Source: a virus
Length of the DNA: 29,980 nucleotides
Direction: 5' to 3' (one strand)
IMG/VR virus record: IMGVR_UViG_3300013089_000002
Coordinates: 1 to 29,980 of that record
The notes beneath the pieces are model-generated. The model was not told the origin of the DNA. It was given only the letters and a program-made list of their open reading frames with translations, and did not search any database. Every line of letters begins with the position of its first letter. Positions within the stretch are counted from its first letter, which is position 1. A program made the translations under genes and the position numbers. Shown one piece after another: positions 21,544 to 29,129 of the stretch.

Positions 21544-21701
21544 TGTTCTGGATTGGAGCGTTAACGGGCATAATTGTGATTGGATTCATAGTAGTTCCGT
21601 TTTTTGTGTGGGTGACTGGAAAAGCGTATGATCTTGGAAAAGAGGATGCAGAAAAGGAAAGGGCGGAAAGATTATGTCGAAGGGTCTTAGCAAAACAATA
21701 A
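21543..21701 (+). CDS. Single-span membrane protein, 52 residues
   Basis: ATG at 21543. Hydrophobic N-terminus FWIGALTGIIVIGFIVVPFF (residues 2-22), then a charged helical tail (YDLGKEDAEKERAERL). Type III membrane orientation likely; resembles Rz/spanin or holin-like small proteins only in layout. Function unknown. Confidence 0.6.
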   Translation: MFWIGALTGIIVIGFIVVPFFVWVTGKAYDLGKEDAEKERAERLCRRVLAKQ

Positions 21702-21802
21702 AGCGGCTAATCGTTAAACTGCATCAAGGAGAATCGCTTACACAAGAAGAGGACAGTTTCTGTTTAGGGTTAAAGGAGGAGTTAGAAAGTGACTCTTCGT
21801 AG
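21674..21802 (+). CDS. 42-residue helical peptide, last early gene
   Basis: ATG at 21674 overlapping the previous gene. MSKGLSKTIKRLIVKLHQGE followed by SLTQEEDSFCLGLKEEL; ends SDSS. The stop codon lies at the end of a copy of the 10-bp word (GACTCTTCGT). Unknown. Confidence 0.5.
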   Translation: MSKGLSKTIKRLIVKLHQGESLTQEEDSFCLGLKEELESDSS

Positions 21803-21870
21803 CTATCGTTGACTTAGAATAAACAACAAAAAAAGCTTACGAAGAGCCTTTAGGGGGTTTCTATTTTTTT
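21791..21870. terminator. Bidirectional terminator between convergent arms
   Basis: An inverted repeat CTCTTCGTA (21793-21801) with TACGAAGAG (21838-21846) sits between the rightward stop (21802) and the leftward stop (21850). T7 runs follow for each direction: T7 on the + strand at 21864-21870 and T7 on the minus strand at 21834-21828. The stem is made of two copies of the dispersed 10-bp word. Confidence 0.6.
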
Positions 21871-22062
21871 GGTTGGTTCCAGTGGAAAGTGAGCGTCCAA
21901 GTGTTCATGTATTGCCTTGAGTTGATTAGCTATCACCAGCTCTCTAATCATAATAACTGAAATTAACTCTTTCATCTTTATCCCCGTCTTTTTGGAGATT
22001 CGCTTGTATCCATTATGGATTTGCTTAAGTTCTTCCTCAAACGACATTTTCTTTTCTTCCAT
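21850..22062 (-). CDS. Helical protein after the tail fibre gene, 70 residues
   Basis: ATG at 22062 after GGAGGGG; the longer frame to 22101 would overlap the fibre gene. Helical: MSFEEELKQIHNGYKRISKK followed by KMKELISVIMIRELVIANQL and KAIHEHLDAHFPLEPTKK. Last late gene. Function unknown; it could be a fibre chaperone or a short tail helper, as such genes often follow fibre genes. Confidence 0.6.
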   Translation of the reverse strand: MEEKKMSFEEELKQIHNGYKRISKKTGIKMKELISVIMIRELVIANQLKAIHEHLDAHFPLEPTKKIETP

Positions 22063-22079
22063 CCTTTCTTTTCCCCTCC

Positions 22080-23735
22080 TTACGCTGGAATCGCCATCCA
22101 CTCAAAATTTACTGCTACACCAGCAGCAGCAGTTTCTTCCGTGTATAAGTCAACTGCTGGTTCGTCAGAGTTGATTAAGACTGCACCGCAAATCTCGCTT
22201 GTTCCACCTATATTTCTGAGGTCTAAAGCTCTGATATAAGGCGCAATTTGCGTGCTCCCCGTTGCTCCATTGTGGTTGTGCGCCTGAACGGTGTGGCTGT
22301 GGACGCTTGACGCTACTGTTGTAGTGCCGCTGTCGGGGCCAGATGTCTGGCTCTGGTTCTCTGTAGGTATAGTGTGGTTGTGTTGACCAAGTGGATGAGC
22401 ATGAGACGCTACGGTATGGATGTGTGTTCCGGAGGCGGGATACACCTGATAACTGCTCGTAACCTTGCATAGTGCATGCCCAAGCTCGCAGGGACCAGAA
22501 AGCGGCACATTAACTTCCTGTGTTGCGGATGGGGTACCAGTCGCTGGTGCAGAGTACCCAGTTGATGTAGGTCCGCCCGTTCCCGTTGATCCGCCATGAT
22601 TATGCGCCTGAACGGTGTGGCTGTGTATGGGACCAGCAACATCTTCTGTTCCGCCGGGCATGTCTGGTCCGCTAGTCTGTGATTGGTTCTCGGTATTTAT
22701 GGTGTGGCTATGGGTTGCTCCTGCTCCGCTTGCTCCGATAGCGCCTATTTTGTGTTTATGGGTTTCTAGGATTTTTGCTTTTACAACAAATTGAGTGGTA
22801 GACTTGGAAACAACAACGATAGTTATCATCCTTCCAGCTGCATCTATTACCGACGGAAGAACTTTAGGCACATTATCGAACTCTTCATCAAAGGTTACTG
22901 TTCTGTCTCCATTAGCGTCTGTAGTGTTTGCACCTGATACAATTTCTCCTCCGGGTGGCGCGCCATTGATTGTTGTTAATTCTATATCTCTTACGGCAAT
23001 ATCGACTAAATTGCTTTCTATGTCAACGAAATGGTATCTGTCGAATCCTAGAAACGCGGAGGAAAGAATCGTTTTAGGCGGGTCATCTGGTCCCGTAAGA
23101 CCATGACTAACCATAACAGCGCCGCCTCCCGGTTGTGTCGCCCAATCAGCGTTAGTTACTCCGCCGCCTGTGCCGCTTGGAATCGTTATAGTGGAGCCTG
23201 AAGCAATCGGGTAATACCCGACTAGCCACCATGTGGGAGCGGTTGGGTCTTCCGGATCTACGCTTGTGGGAAGATTAAGGTAGTCGGTTTCGCTGTTCCA
23301 GTATCCTACCAGAGTGCCGCTGTATACGCCATCGTCTTTTACGGTTCTGCCTATGTCCTCGGGGACGGCGGGCGTGTATGTTCCGCCAAAAGTTATGTAA
23401 ATTCTGCTTGCGGAACCTAAGAATCCTTGACTGAAAACGTCCTTCTGGCACCAGAATCCCTGCTCAATATGAAAGAATGGGTTGTATTCGTCGGGATAAG
23501 CCATGTCCTCGAAGAGTTGAATTTGCAGGTCTAACCAGTTGTTTTTATCGGTTTCTTTTAGTCTAAGAAAACCATCAACGATTTGTATGCTCGGAAGATT
23601 CCAGAGGTCAATATTATTGGATGCTGCTGCCGTCGCCGATATTGTGCCGCCCTGTTTGGATTGCTGATTTTCTAGTTTCTGTAGTCTGTCCAGTATCTCT
23701 TTCAATGTTTTTTCTAGACGCTGTAGGTCAGTCAT
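22080..23735 (-). CDS. Tail fibre / receptor-binding protein with HxH repeats
   Basis: 551 residues with GAGGT seven bases before the ATG. N-terminal coiled coil (LEKTLKEILDRLQKLENQQS). Residues 60-250 are beta-rich. Residues 279-320 (TVTFDEEFDNVPKVLPSVID and the following VVSKSTTQFVV) look like an H-type lectin domain. Residues 322-490 hold nine HxH motifs (HKH 326, HSH 342, HSH 371, HNH 378, HIH 438, HAH 445, HNH 452, HSH 479, HNH 486). In phage fibre tips (such as T4 gp37) HxH motifs of three chains bind iron. The unit is duplicated: ENQSQTSGPD then HSHTVQAHNH occurs twice (about 350-380 and 460-488). It is the last large tail gene and is likely the host-recognition fibre. Confidence 0.82.
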   Translation of the reverse strand: MTDLQRLEKTLKEILDRLQKLENQQSKQGGTISATAAASNNIDLWNLPSIQIVDGFLRLKETDKNNWLDLQIQLFEDMAYPDEYNPFFHIEQGFWCQKDVFSQGFLGSASRIYITFGGTYTPAVPEDIGRTVKDDGVYSGTLVGYWNSETDYLNLPTSVDPEDPTAPTWWLVGYYPIASGSTITIPSGTGGGVTNADWATQPGGGAVMVSHGLTGPDDPPKTILSSAFLGFDRYHFVDIESNLVDIAVRDIELTTINGAPPGGEIVSGANTTDANGDRTVTFDEEFDNVPKVLPSVIDAAGRMITIVVVSKSTTQFVVKAKILETHKHKIGAIGASGAGATHSHTINTENQSQTSGPDMPGGTEDVAGPIHSHTVQAHNHGGSTGTGGPTSTGYSAPATGTPSATQEVNVPLSGPCELGHALCKVTSSYQVYPASGTHIHTVASHAHPLGQHNHTIPTENQSQTSGPDSGTTTVASSVHSHTVQAHNHNGATGSTQIAPYIRALDLRNIGGTSEICGAVLINSDEPAVDLYTEETAAAGVAVNFEWMAIPA

Positions 23736-23756
23736 GGTTGTACCTCACATAAAGTT

Positions 23757-23823
23757 ACGAAGAGTCTATCTCTCATTGAATCAGATAGAATTTACTTCCA
23801 CAAAAGGCATATAGACTCTTCGT
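23757..23823. promoter_or_regulatory. Inverted repeat of the 10-bp word in a divergent gap
   Basis: A perfect 13-bp inverted repeat, ACGAAGAGTCTAT at 23757-23769 and ATAGACTCTTCGT at 23811-23823, lies between the fibre gene (leftward) and the small membrane gene (rightward). The 41-base loop holds an AT-rich stretch and GCATATAG, a possible TATA for the rightward gene. It may be an operator, a terminator hairpin or a recombination site. Confidence 0.6.
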
Positions 23824-23847
23824 GGAATAGGAGTATAGGGGAAGAGA

Positions 23848-24096
23848 ATGAGGAAAGAAGTTGTAGTCTTGGGGTTTATTCTACTGGTGATTGCATGGAT
23901 ACTGGCTGTTTTTCCAGAGCGAACGCCCGAGTCTCTTTATTATGAAAGAACAATTGATGGCTTTCATGCGAATTTCCCTGATGATTATTGGTGTCCATAT
24001 AAAAATTGGGGGATTATTGTTGGATTAATAGGGTTTGTCACTTTCATTATCGGCAGTTACATGCCAAATCAAAGTACTTCAGACACGGTTAATTGA
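23848..24096 (+). CDS. Two-span membrane protein, lone rightward gene in the tail module
   Basis: 82 residues; ATG at 23848 with AGGGGAAGAG upstream. Membrane segments at about 4-22 (EVVVLGFILLVIAWILAVF) and 54-73 (WGIIVGLIGFVTFIIGSYM); the loop between (YYERTIDGFHANFPDDYWCP) is aromatic and acidic. It overlaps the 3' end of the hub gene by 28 bp on the opposite strand. A self-contained gene with its own promoter in a late module is typical of a moron; superinfection exclusion is a common role for such membrane proteins, but this is inference. Confidence 0.65.
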   Translation: MRKEVVVLGFILLVIAWILAVFPERTPESLYYERTIDGFHANFPDDYWCPYKNWGIIVGLIGFVTFIIGSYMPNQSTSDTVN

Positions 24097-26066
24097 GCCT
24101 TCCAATTCACGCCAACAATCAAATGCTCAACCGCTATGATACGAAAGCTATCAACTCCGTCACTCATAATATCTCCAACTTGGTAACGTGCATCCCCTTC
24201 CACAATGAACGGTTCAATTGTAATCGGAACGTCTTTTTTAGATGCTATGACTGCGTTTGCTTTCGATTCACATTCTGCGTCGCTCATTAGTGTCTGGTCG
24301 ACTATCGGTTCAGCTTCATTGACCCCATGCTTGGCTATACTGTCAGTGTCCTCAGTACTTGCACTAAAGGGCATATCGCAGAAGTATAAGCCATCAATTA
24401 AAACCGCTATTCCCAAAGCATATTGAACTTTGAAGCATATCTGAGTTAATTGTTGCCAACTTGGATTTCCAACTTTTGTCCATTTGCCATTAGAGTTAGA
24501 GTCGGTGATTTCGCTATTAACACCCAGCGGCAAATCGATTTGTTTCCAGTCCAAGTCGAAACCTCCATGAAGCTCGATTCCTGCACTAAAATAGTTACTT
24601 GAATCTGGTGCCCATAACTGTACAACTGCGCTGTCAGGTCCAAGCCCTGTGTATCTTCGCTTTCTATGAAATTTGAGTCTTTTAGCTGCACGTTTGCCGA
24701 AACCGTAAACTGTAGGTGAGATGCTTCTGCGAAACTGTAGTGTGCCTGAAATAAAGTCTGCTTCGATTGAGCCTGTTCCTTCCACGTAATAGTCAGTGTT
24801 AAAGACCAGAGGTTCGCCACTATCTACTGTCCATCCGTCCGTTGACTCCGTCCAAGACTCATCAGAAGGAATCTTCTTTCCTGTTGCTCCGTACACTTTC
24901 TGTCGGTTGACTACTCGGTGCGGATCTATTACTTTCACTGCACTCTCTAATGTCGGCGATACTGGACAGATGAAATCTTGGCTCTCTCTGAGATGTCCTA
25001 TAAGACATCCTGAAGCTGTCTCGAAAACGTCGAAGCCTATCACATCAGACGGGTTAGATGCCTTCTCGGCGATTTCCTGAACACCCTTAAGCGGCTGAAC
25101 CTCATCATATTCTACACTGTGCTGCGATGACATGCGGTCGTCGGTGTCTGCGATTTGGCTTCCAGAATGTCCGCCGTCGAACCATCCCACCGCATGAGGA
25201 TACTTGGATAGGTAACCGCACAAGTCTAAGGTGTCATCTATGATTGTGTCGCCGTACTCACCTTCATACAGTTTGTACACCAGTTCTGGTGAGGCGAACA
25301 GCTCCGAGGCGTGACCCAGCAATTCAACAATAACATCTGCAACGTTGTAGGCGTAGTAGTCCTGTTTGATGGAAGCTATCTTGCCGCCGAAAAGTTTGCT
25401 GTCCAAATCAGTTAATGACTCTTCGTCGCGAGCCGCCCAGATTATGCCAAAGCCGCAGTCATCCAAGTTCAGGTATGTGTCGCCCAGATCAAGAAAGTTG
25501 CTTAGCGTAACCGTTGCGCTGCTCACCTCGTCGTTAAGGAGACTCTTCGTGACTGTTATCGTGTCCTCCAGGTCTGCGCTTGTTGGGAAAAAGGCTTTCT
25601 TGCATATTACGAGATAATCGACGGTGACTGTGTCGTCTGGGCTTCCCGTACAGTAGATTCTAAGCCCCTTGATTGCTCCCTCATAAAACTCTGTCAAGTC
25701 CTCAACCGTGAATCTTTCGGCTTCTGTGCCCGTGTAGACTGAAACCCAACCACTATCTGAAGCCTTCTGGATTTGCACCACAAAGTTGGTTGCGCTGAAG
25801 CTTGTGACTCTGCCGACAAGCACAGGATAATCTACCGTGCTAAAACTGTCAAAAGAAGTCGTGAGAAACTGCTCTGTCTCTCCCGCCTGAATCGTCAAAA
25901 CCGCAGAATCAGCTTGGTTGCTCAATCCAGCCGAAGGCGAACCAGCCCAGTCACCCTTCAAAAAGTGATCCCAAAACGCATGAACCACACGATCATTAGA
26001 GTCTGTGTATGTGGGGCACTCCACAAAAAATTCTGCATTCACTTTTGCGGGGAGAACAGCAGTCAC
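24069..26066 (-). CDS. Baseplate hub / tail-associated protein with carbohydrate-binding insert
   Basis: 665 residues. GTG overlaps the tape-measure stop. Residues 190-260 have the shape of tail hub proteins: ITVTKSLLNDEVSSATVTLS, then KLFGGKIASIKQDYYAYNVA and VIVELLGHASELF. A middle beta domain at about 400-540 (GSIEADFISGTLQFRRSISP, PSWQQLTQICFKVQYALGIA) resembles a carbohydrate-binding jelly roll. The end returns to the hub pattern: ARYQVGDIMSDGVDSFRIIA and VNWKAQLTVSEVL. It would form the tail tip after the tape measure. The long length and the inserted domain suggest that it also contacts the cell surface. Confidence 0.75.
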   Translation of the reverse strand: MTAVLPAKVNAEFFVECPTYTDSNDRVVHAFWDHFLKGDWAGSPSAGLSNQADSAVLTIQAGETEQFLTTSFDSFSTVDYPVLVGRVTSFSATNFVVQIQKASDSGWVSVYTGTEAERFTVEDLTEFYEGAIKGLRIYCTGSPDDTVTVDYLVICKKAFFPTSADLEDTITVTKSLLNDEVSSATVTLSNFLDLGDTYLNLDDCGFGIIWAARDEESLTDLDSKLFGGKIASIKQDYYAYNVADVIVELLGHASELFASPELVYKLYEGEYGDTIIDDTLDLCGYLSKYPHAVGWFDGGHSGSQIADTDDRMSSQHSVEYDEVQPLKGVQEIAEKASNPSDVIGFDVFETASGCLIGHLRESQDFICPVSPTLESAVKVIDPHRVVNRQKVYGATGKKIPSDESWTESTDGWTVDSGEPLVFNTDYYVEGTGSIEADFISGTLQFRRSISPTVYGFGKRAAKRLKFHRKRRYTGLGPDSAVVQLWAPDSSNYFSAGIELHGGFDLDWKQIDLPLGVNSEITDSNSNGKWTKVGNPSWQQLTQICFKVQYALGIAVLIDGLYFCDMPFSASTEDTDSIAKHGVNEAEPIVDQTLMSDAECESKANAVIASKKDVPITIEPFIVEGDARYQVGDIMSDGVDSFRIIAVEHLIVGVNWKAQLTVSEVL

Positions 26067-26779
26067 TTGATGCCAACCTTCCGTAACGCGCCCATAAGCT
26101 GCTCAGCGTTGCCGCCATAAACGTTGATGGTGACGTTGTTGCTGGTCTGCGTTGACGATGTGCGAAAGCTGTTTTCGGTGATGCTTTGAAGCTGTGCTGG
26201 CTTCAGAATCAGCTCATCGGGAAGCACATTGACTAGTCCGCCCGTGACGGATTGTTTCAGTCCAGTGTGCGCGGTGGGTGTTATCGCTGAGATTGTTGCG
26301 GCGGCTGTGGTTGCTGCTGCAAGCATGACGGGCAAGAAAAGGGGGTTTGCTACTGCGTTGGCGATTGCGGTTGCGACTGCCCTTGCATTTGTCGCCACTG
26401 TATTGGTGATTTGCGCTGCGGTGTTCATCCACGTGGCTGAGGTTAGGGCATCCATGACGCGTATGACGCTTCCGCCGACGGTCATTATGCTGCCCATCAG
26501 CTGAAAGGCTTTAGCTTGTTCTTCGTTGAGGAATCCGAAGGCTTTTCCGAGGTTGGCTACTCCCATGGCTGCTGTGCCAAAAATTGCGATGTCACGGCTT
26601 ACCTCTTTCAAGTTCATGCTTGTTTCTTTGAGAGTGTTATTGATTGGTTTACCCCAAAGGTCAACTTGCCGCATTTTAGCTGCCATATCTTGGCTTGCGG
26701 CTGCCATAGACGCGAATCCCGCATTCACCTGTTCAGTGCCCACTAACTCAGCATCTATTTCTACTCTTTCGCTCAACAT
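26063..26779 (-). CDS. Tape measure protein, very short (238 residues)
   Basis: ATG at 26779 overlaps the chaperone stop. N-terminal helical part (VGTEQVNAGFASMAAASQDM), a long Ala/Thr-rich hydrophobic middle (residues 70-170, with AVATAIANAVANPLFLPVML), and a polar end with NVTINVYGGNAEQLMGALRK, common at tape measure C-termini. At about 0.15 nm per residue the tail would be only about 36 nm, much shorter than most siphoviruses. Position after the chaperone pair and before the hub supports the role. Confidence 0.72.
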   Translation of the reverse strand: MLSERVEIDAELVGTEQVNAGFASMAAASQDMAAKMRQVDLWGKPINNTLKETSMNLKEVSRDIAIFGTAAMGVANLGKAFGFLNEEQAKAFQLMGSIMTVGGSVIRVMDALTSATWMNTAAQITNTVATNARAVATAIANAVANPLFLPVMLAAATTAAATISAITPTAHTGLKQSVTGGLVNVLPDELILKPAQLQSITENSFRTSSTQTSNNVTINVYGGNAEQLMGALRKVGIK

Positions 26780-27027
26780 TTACGCCTCTTTTTTCTTCTG
26801 AGAGCCTCTTCTAAGCGCTTGTTCTGTTCTTCCTCTGTTTCCTGTCCGCCGCTTTGCTGTTGATGTAACTCAGCCATGATTAGATTATAGTCAAGCTCGA
26901 AAAGGAACATTGGCGTTTCGTGGATGTTCAGCAGCTCGGAGGGTCTACGGTGCAGAATTAGCCCCATCTGGGCAGCCTTTTTCAGGGTGTTGTTTTTGGT
27001 CTCGAAAAAACTGTTCAACCCGCTCAT
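26773..27027 (-). CDS. Tail assembly chaperone, second frame
   Basis: 84 residues from ATG 27027, or fused to the upstream chaperone by frameshift in the 83-base overlap. The product MSGLNSFFETKNNTLKKAAQ contains later HRRPSELLNIHETPMFLFEL, typical of GT-type tail chaperones (a pattern like P.E....E.P..LFE.D), and ends KRLEEALRRKKRRKC. No clear ribosome site precedes the ATG. The shift needed from the first frame is +1 or -2. Confidence 0.65.
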   Translation of the reverse strand: MSGLNSFFETKNNTLKKAAQMGLILHRRPSELLNIHETPMFLFELDYNLIMAELHQQQSGGQETEEEQNKRLEEALRRKKRRKC

Positions 27028-27274
27028 TCTGAGCTAACGTCAGCTTGTTTATGGCTATGTGCAATAACGTTTCGTGTTCTGGCTTTGGAGTTGGCGATAC
27101 GCAGTCCTGCAAAAGCAGTTTGCGGATTTCAACAAGTTCTTTTCCGCGTGTTAGTCCATCCTCTATACTTTTCGCTTTCTGGTTCGCCTTCTCCGCATAC
27201 AAGGCGCTTATATAGCTGAGTTCTAGGGGAAGCGGCTGAACATCGTATTCTATGTTGTCTAACTCGATTTTCAC
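26945..27274 (-). CDS. Tail assembly chaperone, first frame
   Basis: About 109 residues from a GTG at 27274, eight bases after AGGTGA (overlapping the stop of the tail tube gene). The product starts MKIELDNIEYDVQPLPLEL and is helical (SYISALYAEKANQKAKSIED), as in gpG-like chaperones that guard the tape measure. It lies between tail tube and tape measure and overlaps the next frame by 83 bases. Confidence 0.7.
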   Translation of the reverse strand: MKIELDNIEYDVQPLPLELSYISALYAEKANQKAKSIEDGLTRGKELVEIRKLLLQDCVSPTPKPEHETLLHIAINKLTLAQNERVEQFFRDQKQHPEKGCPDGANSAP

Positions 27275-27288
27275 TTCTATTTTCACCT

Positions 27289-28248
27289 CTAGTAGGCACT
27301 TATACTATTCCGCAACAAGCCCTCAATCTCCAGTTCTTCGCTGCTGTCGTAGAATGCCCTGAATGGCGCCGAAATCTTCAAGGTCTCATTCTGGGCTCTC
27401 AGCGGCGGTGCCCCGCTACGTAGGATTTGAAGGTTATACAGATTCAATCCTAACGTGTGATAGTATGTTTCGCTGTCTCCGATGAGACTGCTTGCCACCG
27501 CAATAATCAAATCAAAGCTTGCGCTGTTTTTGAAGTTGTCAAAGTCTGTTGTGTCCTCGAATTTGAGGGTGACATTTCCCGTCACATCTCTTACCCCCAC
27601 CTCGATGTCGTTGAAGTTTCTGCCGCTTAGGTCGCCAGTGTTGAAAGGGATATTGTTTTTGATGGTTACGTCCAAGTCACAGACTACGCTGGCGCGTGTA
27701 GCATCACCATCAATGGTTATGTTGACAAGATCGTCGATTTGTGTTAGCCACTGCAGACTATCTAATGTTGGTGAAGCCACTATATCGTCTGTTGTTTCTG
27801 GGAAGCCGCTGTATATCATGGCGTTTGCCCGTACAACGTCTCCTGCCTTCCACTTCAGCTGCAACGATTCAACAAGACATCCGGGCAGAACCCGTTCAGT
27901 CTGTTCCACGCCGATTCGCACGGTGTAGCTGGGTATGGTGTCTGCGGGCGTGAAGGTGTGTGTGTAGACGCCTGTTTCTGGGTTTGCTGGTGTGCCCTCT
28001 GCGCCGAAAACAGCCATCATCAAGTCTCCTATTATGTTTTCTGGAGATACTGGAAGGTCGATTGGTCCTTGTGCCCTGTATAGTCCTCTTGTGCGTTTGC
28101 TGTATGATCTTCGTGACGTTGGGGTGGGGATTATCCAGTTTGGGTCTGCTTGGATGTTGGATGTGGCGTAGCCGTCGTAGCGGATGCTTGGGTCTGTTTC
28201 GGCTGTGCCATATTCGCCTTCTTTTCGGAATCCGATGTATCTGCTCAT
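27289..28248 (-). CDS. Major tail tube protein
   Basis: 319 residues; GGAG lies ten bases before the ATG. The beginning MSRYIGFRKEGEYGTAE and the block RTRGLYRAQGPIDLPVSPEN are typical of tail tube proteins of tailed viruses of archaea and bacteria. Many beta strands follow (TVRIGVEQTERVLPGCLVES, VNITIDGDATRASVVCDLDV). It forms the hexameric rings of the tail. Position between tail terminator and chaperone agrees. Confidence 0.82.
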   Translation of the reverse strand: MSRYIGFRKEGEYGTAETDPSIRYDGYATSNIQADPNWIIPTPTSRRSYSKRTRGLYRAQGPIDLPVSPENIIGDLMMAVFGAEGTPANPETGVYTHTFTPADTIPSYTVRIGVEQTERVLPGCLVESLQLKWKAGDVVRANAMIYSGFPETTDDIVASPTLDSLQWLTQIDDLVNITIDGDATRASVVCDLDVTIKNNIPFNTGDLSGRNFNDIEVGVRDVTGNVTLKFEDTTDFDNFKNSASFDLIIAVASSLIGDSETYYHTLGLNLYNLQILRSGAPPLRAQNETLKISAPFRAFYDSSEELEIEGLLRNSISAY

Positions 28249-28262
28249 GTTTTTTTTTCTCC

Positions 28263-28679
28263 TTATTTTTTGCGTTTTGTGTGGAGTGTGATGAAAACCG
28301 CTATGATGTTGTGGTCTTTCATGCGGTCTTTGATTTTTTCTCTGTTTTCAACCCAGCTATAAGCCACATTGCCGTCCAATGTCCTGTCTGAAGCTAATGC
28401 GGATTCGATTGCTTCGACGTAGGCGACTACTGACCTTTCCGCGGTTTCGGGGTGCTTCATGACAGGCACGATATAGAATCTGTCTTCTGTAGTCATGCTG
28501 TTGGATGCGGTTCCGGGAGTTTGTCGTCCTCCTATCCACTCTATCCATCCCCACGGGCTGGAAGGGTACTGTGTGGCTGGAGGTTCTCCGAGAAACCACT
28601 TTTTGAAGTCTGAAAGGTGTGAGTCTTCACGAAGAGTCTCAAGGATATAGTCAAGTATCGTATTCGGTGTAACACTCAA
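28263..28679 (-). CDS. Tail terminator-like protein
   Basis: 138 residues from TTG 28679 after AGGAG. Helix (ILDYILETLREDSHLSDFKK) then beta strands (EDRFYIVPVMKHPETAERSV, VAYVEAIESALASD, HNIIAVFITLHTKRKK), the alpha-beta layout of gpU/gp17-type tail terminators. It follows the HK97 gp10-like gene and precedes the tube. Good by position and pattern. Confidence 0.68.
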   Translation of the reverse strand: MSVTPNTILDYILETLREDSHLSDFKKWFLGEPPATQYPSSPWGWIEWIGGRQTPGTASNSMTTEDRFYIVPVMKHPETAERSVVAYVEAIESALASDRTLDGNVAYSWVENREKIKDRMKDHNIIAVFITLHTKRKK

Positions 28680-28691
28680 ACTTTTTTTCTC

Positions 28692-29129
28692 CTAATGATG
28701 CTGTAGCCAAATAAATCTCCACAAATCGGCTAGGTAGCCTCTGCATTGCTCCGCGGTTCTCCGTATGAAATGCTGGCCCTTGGTACCTGGGTGATGTACT
28801 TGCTTTGCGAATATGGGCTGTCCCCACTGTCCGAACCATCTGAGGGCTTTGGCGTTTCTGGGTCTGATTATGTGCGGTCGTGTGTCTTTGTCTACGTACT
28901 TGGCGTAGTCTATGTCGGGGTATGTGGTGAATCCCCGCGGAGTGTTTACTGTGGTCACGGATTCTCTGAGCATGAAAGACTTGCCGAGCGGAATCAGTTG
29001 CCGCATGACTCTTCGTGTCTCAGCCCCGCCTTCTTCCCGCCATTGAGCTAGGATAGCTTCCTCCTTTTCTGGTTCGGCATACAGGAAGGTTTGCAGTTGC
29101 TCGTCTCGGACTCTGATTCTTACGCTCAT
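28692..29129 (-). CDS. HK97 gp10-like neck / tail-completion protein
   Basis: 145 residues. N-terminal helix (EEAILAQWREEGGAETRRVM), strand TPRGFTTYPDIDYAKYVDKD, then PHIIRPRNAKALRWF and the hallmark block QVHHPGTKGQHFIRR, which is the GT/PG.P..FL.-type end of the HK97 gp10 family. These proteins fit the tail on the head. ATG within the overlap with the previous stop (ATGA). Confident family call. Confidence 0.82.
   Translation of the reverse strand: MSVRIRVRDEQLQTFLYAEPEKEEAILAQWREEGGAETRRVMRQLIPLGKSFMLRESVTTVNTPRGFTTYPDIDYAKYVDKDTRPHIIRPRNAKALRWFGQWGQPIFAKQVHHPGTKGQHFIRRTAEQCRGYLADLWRFIWLQHH

Noticed and set aside
22409-22642. Alternative minus-strand frames inside the fibre gene
   Set aside because: Arg/His/Pro-rich shadow frames generated by the HxH repeat DNA.
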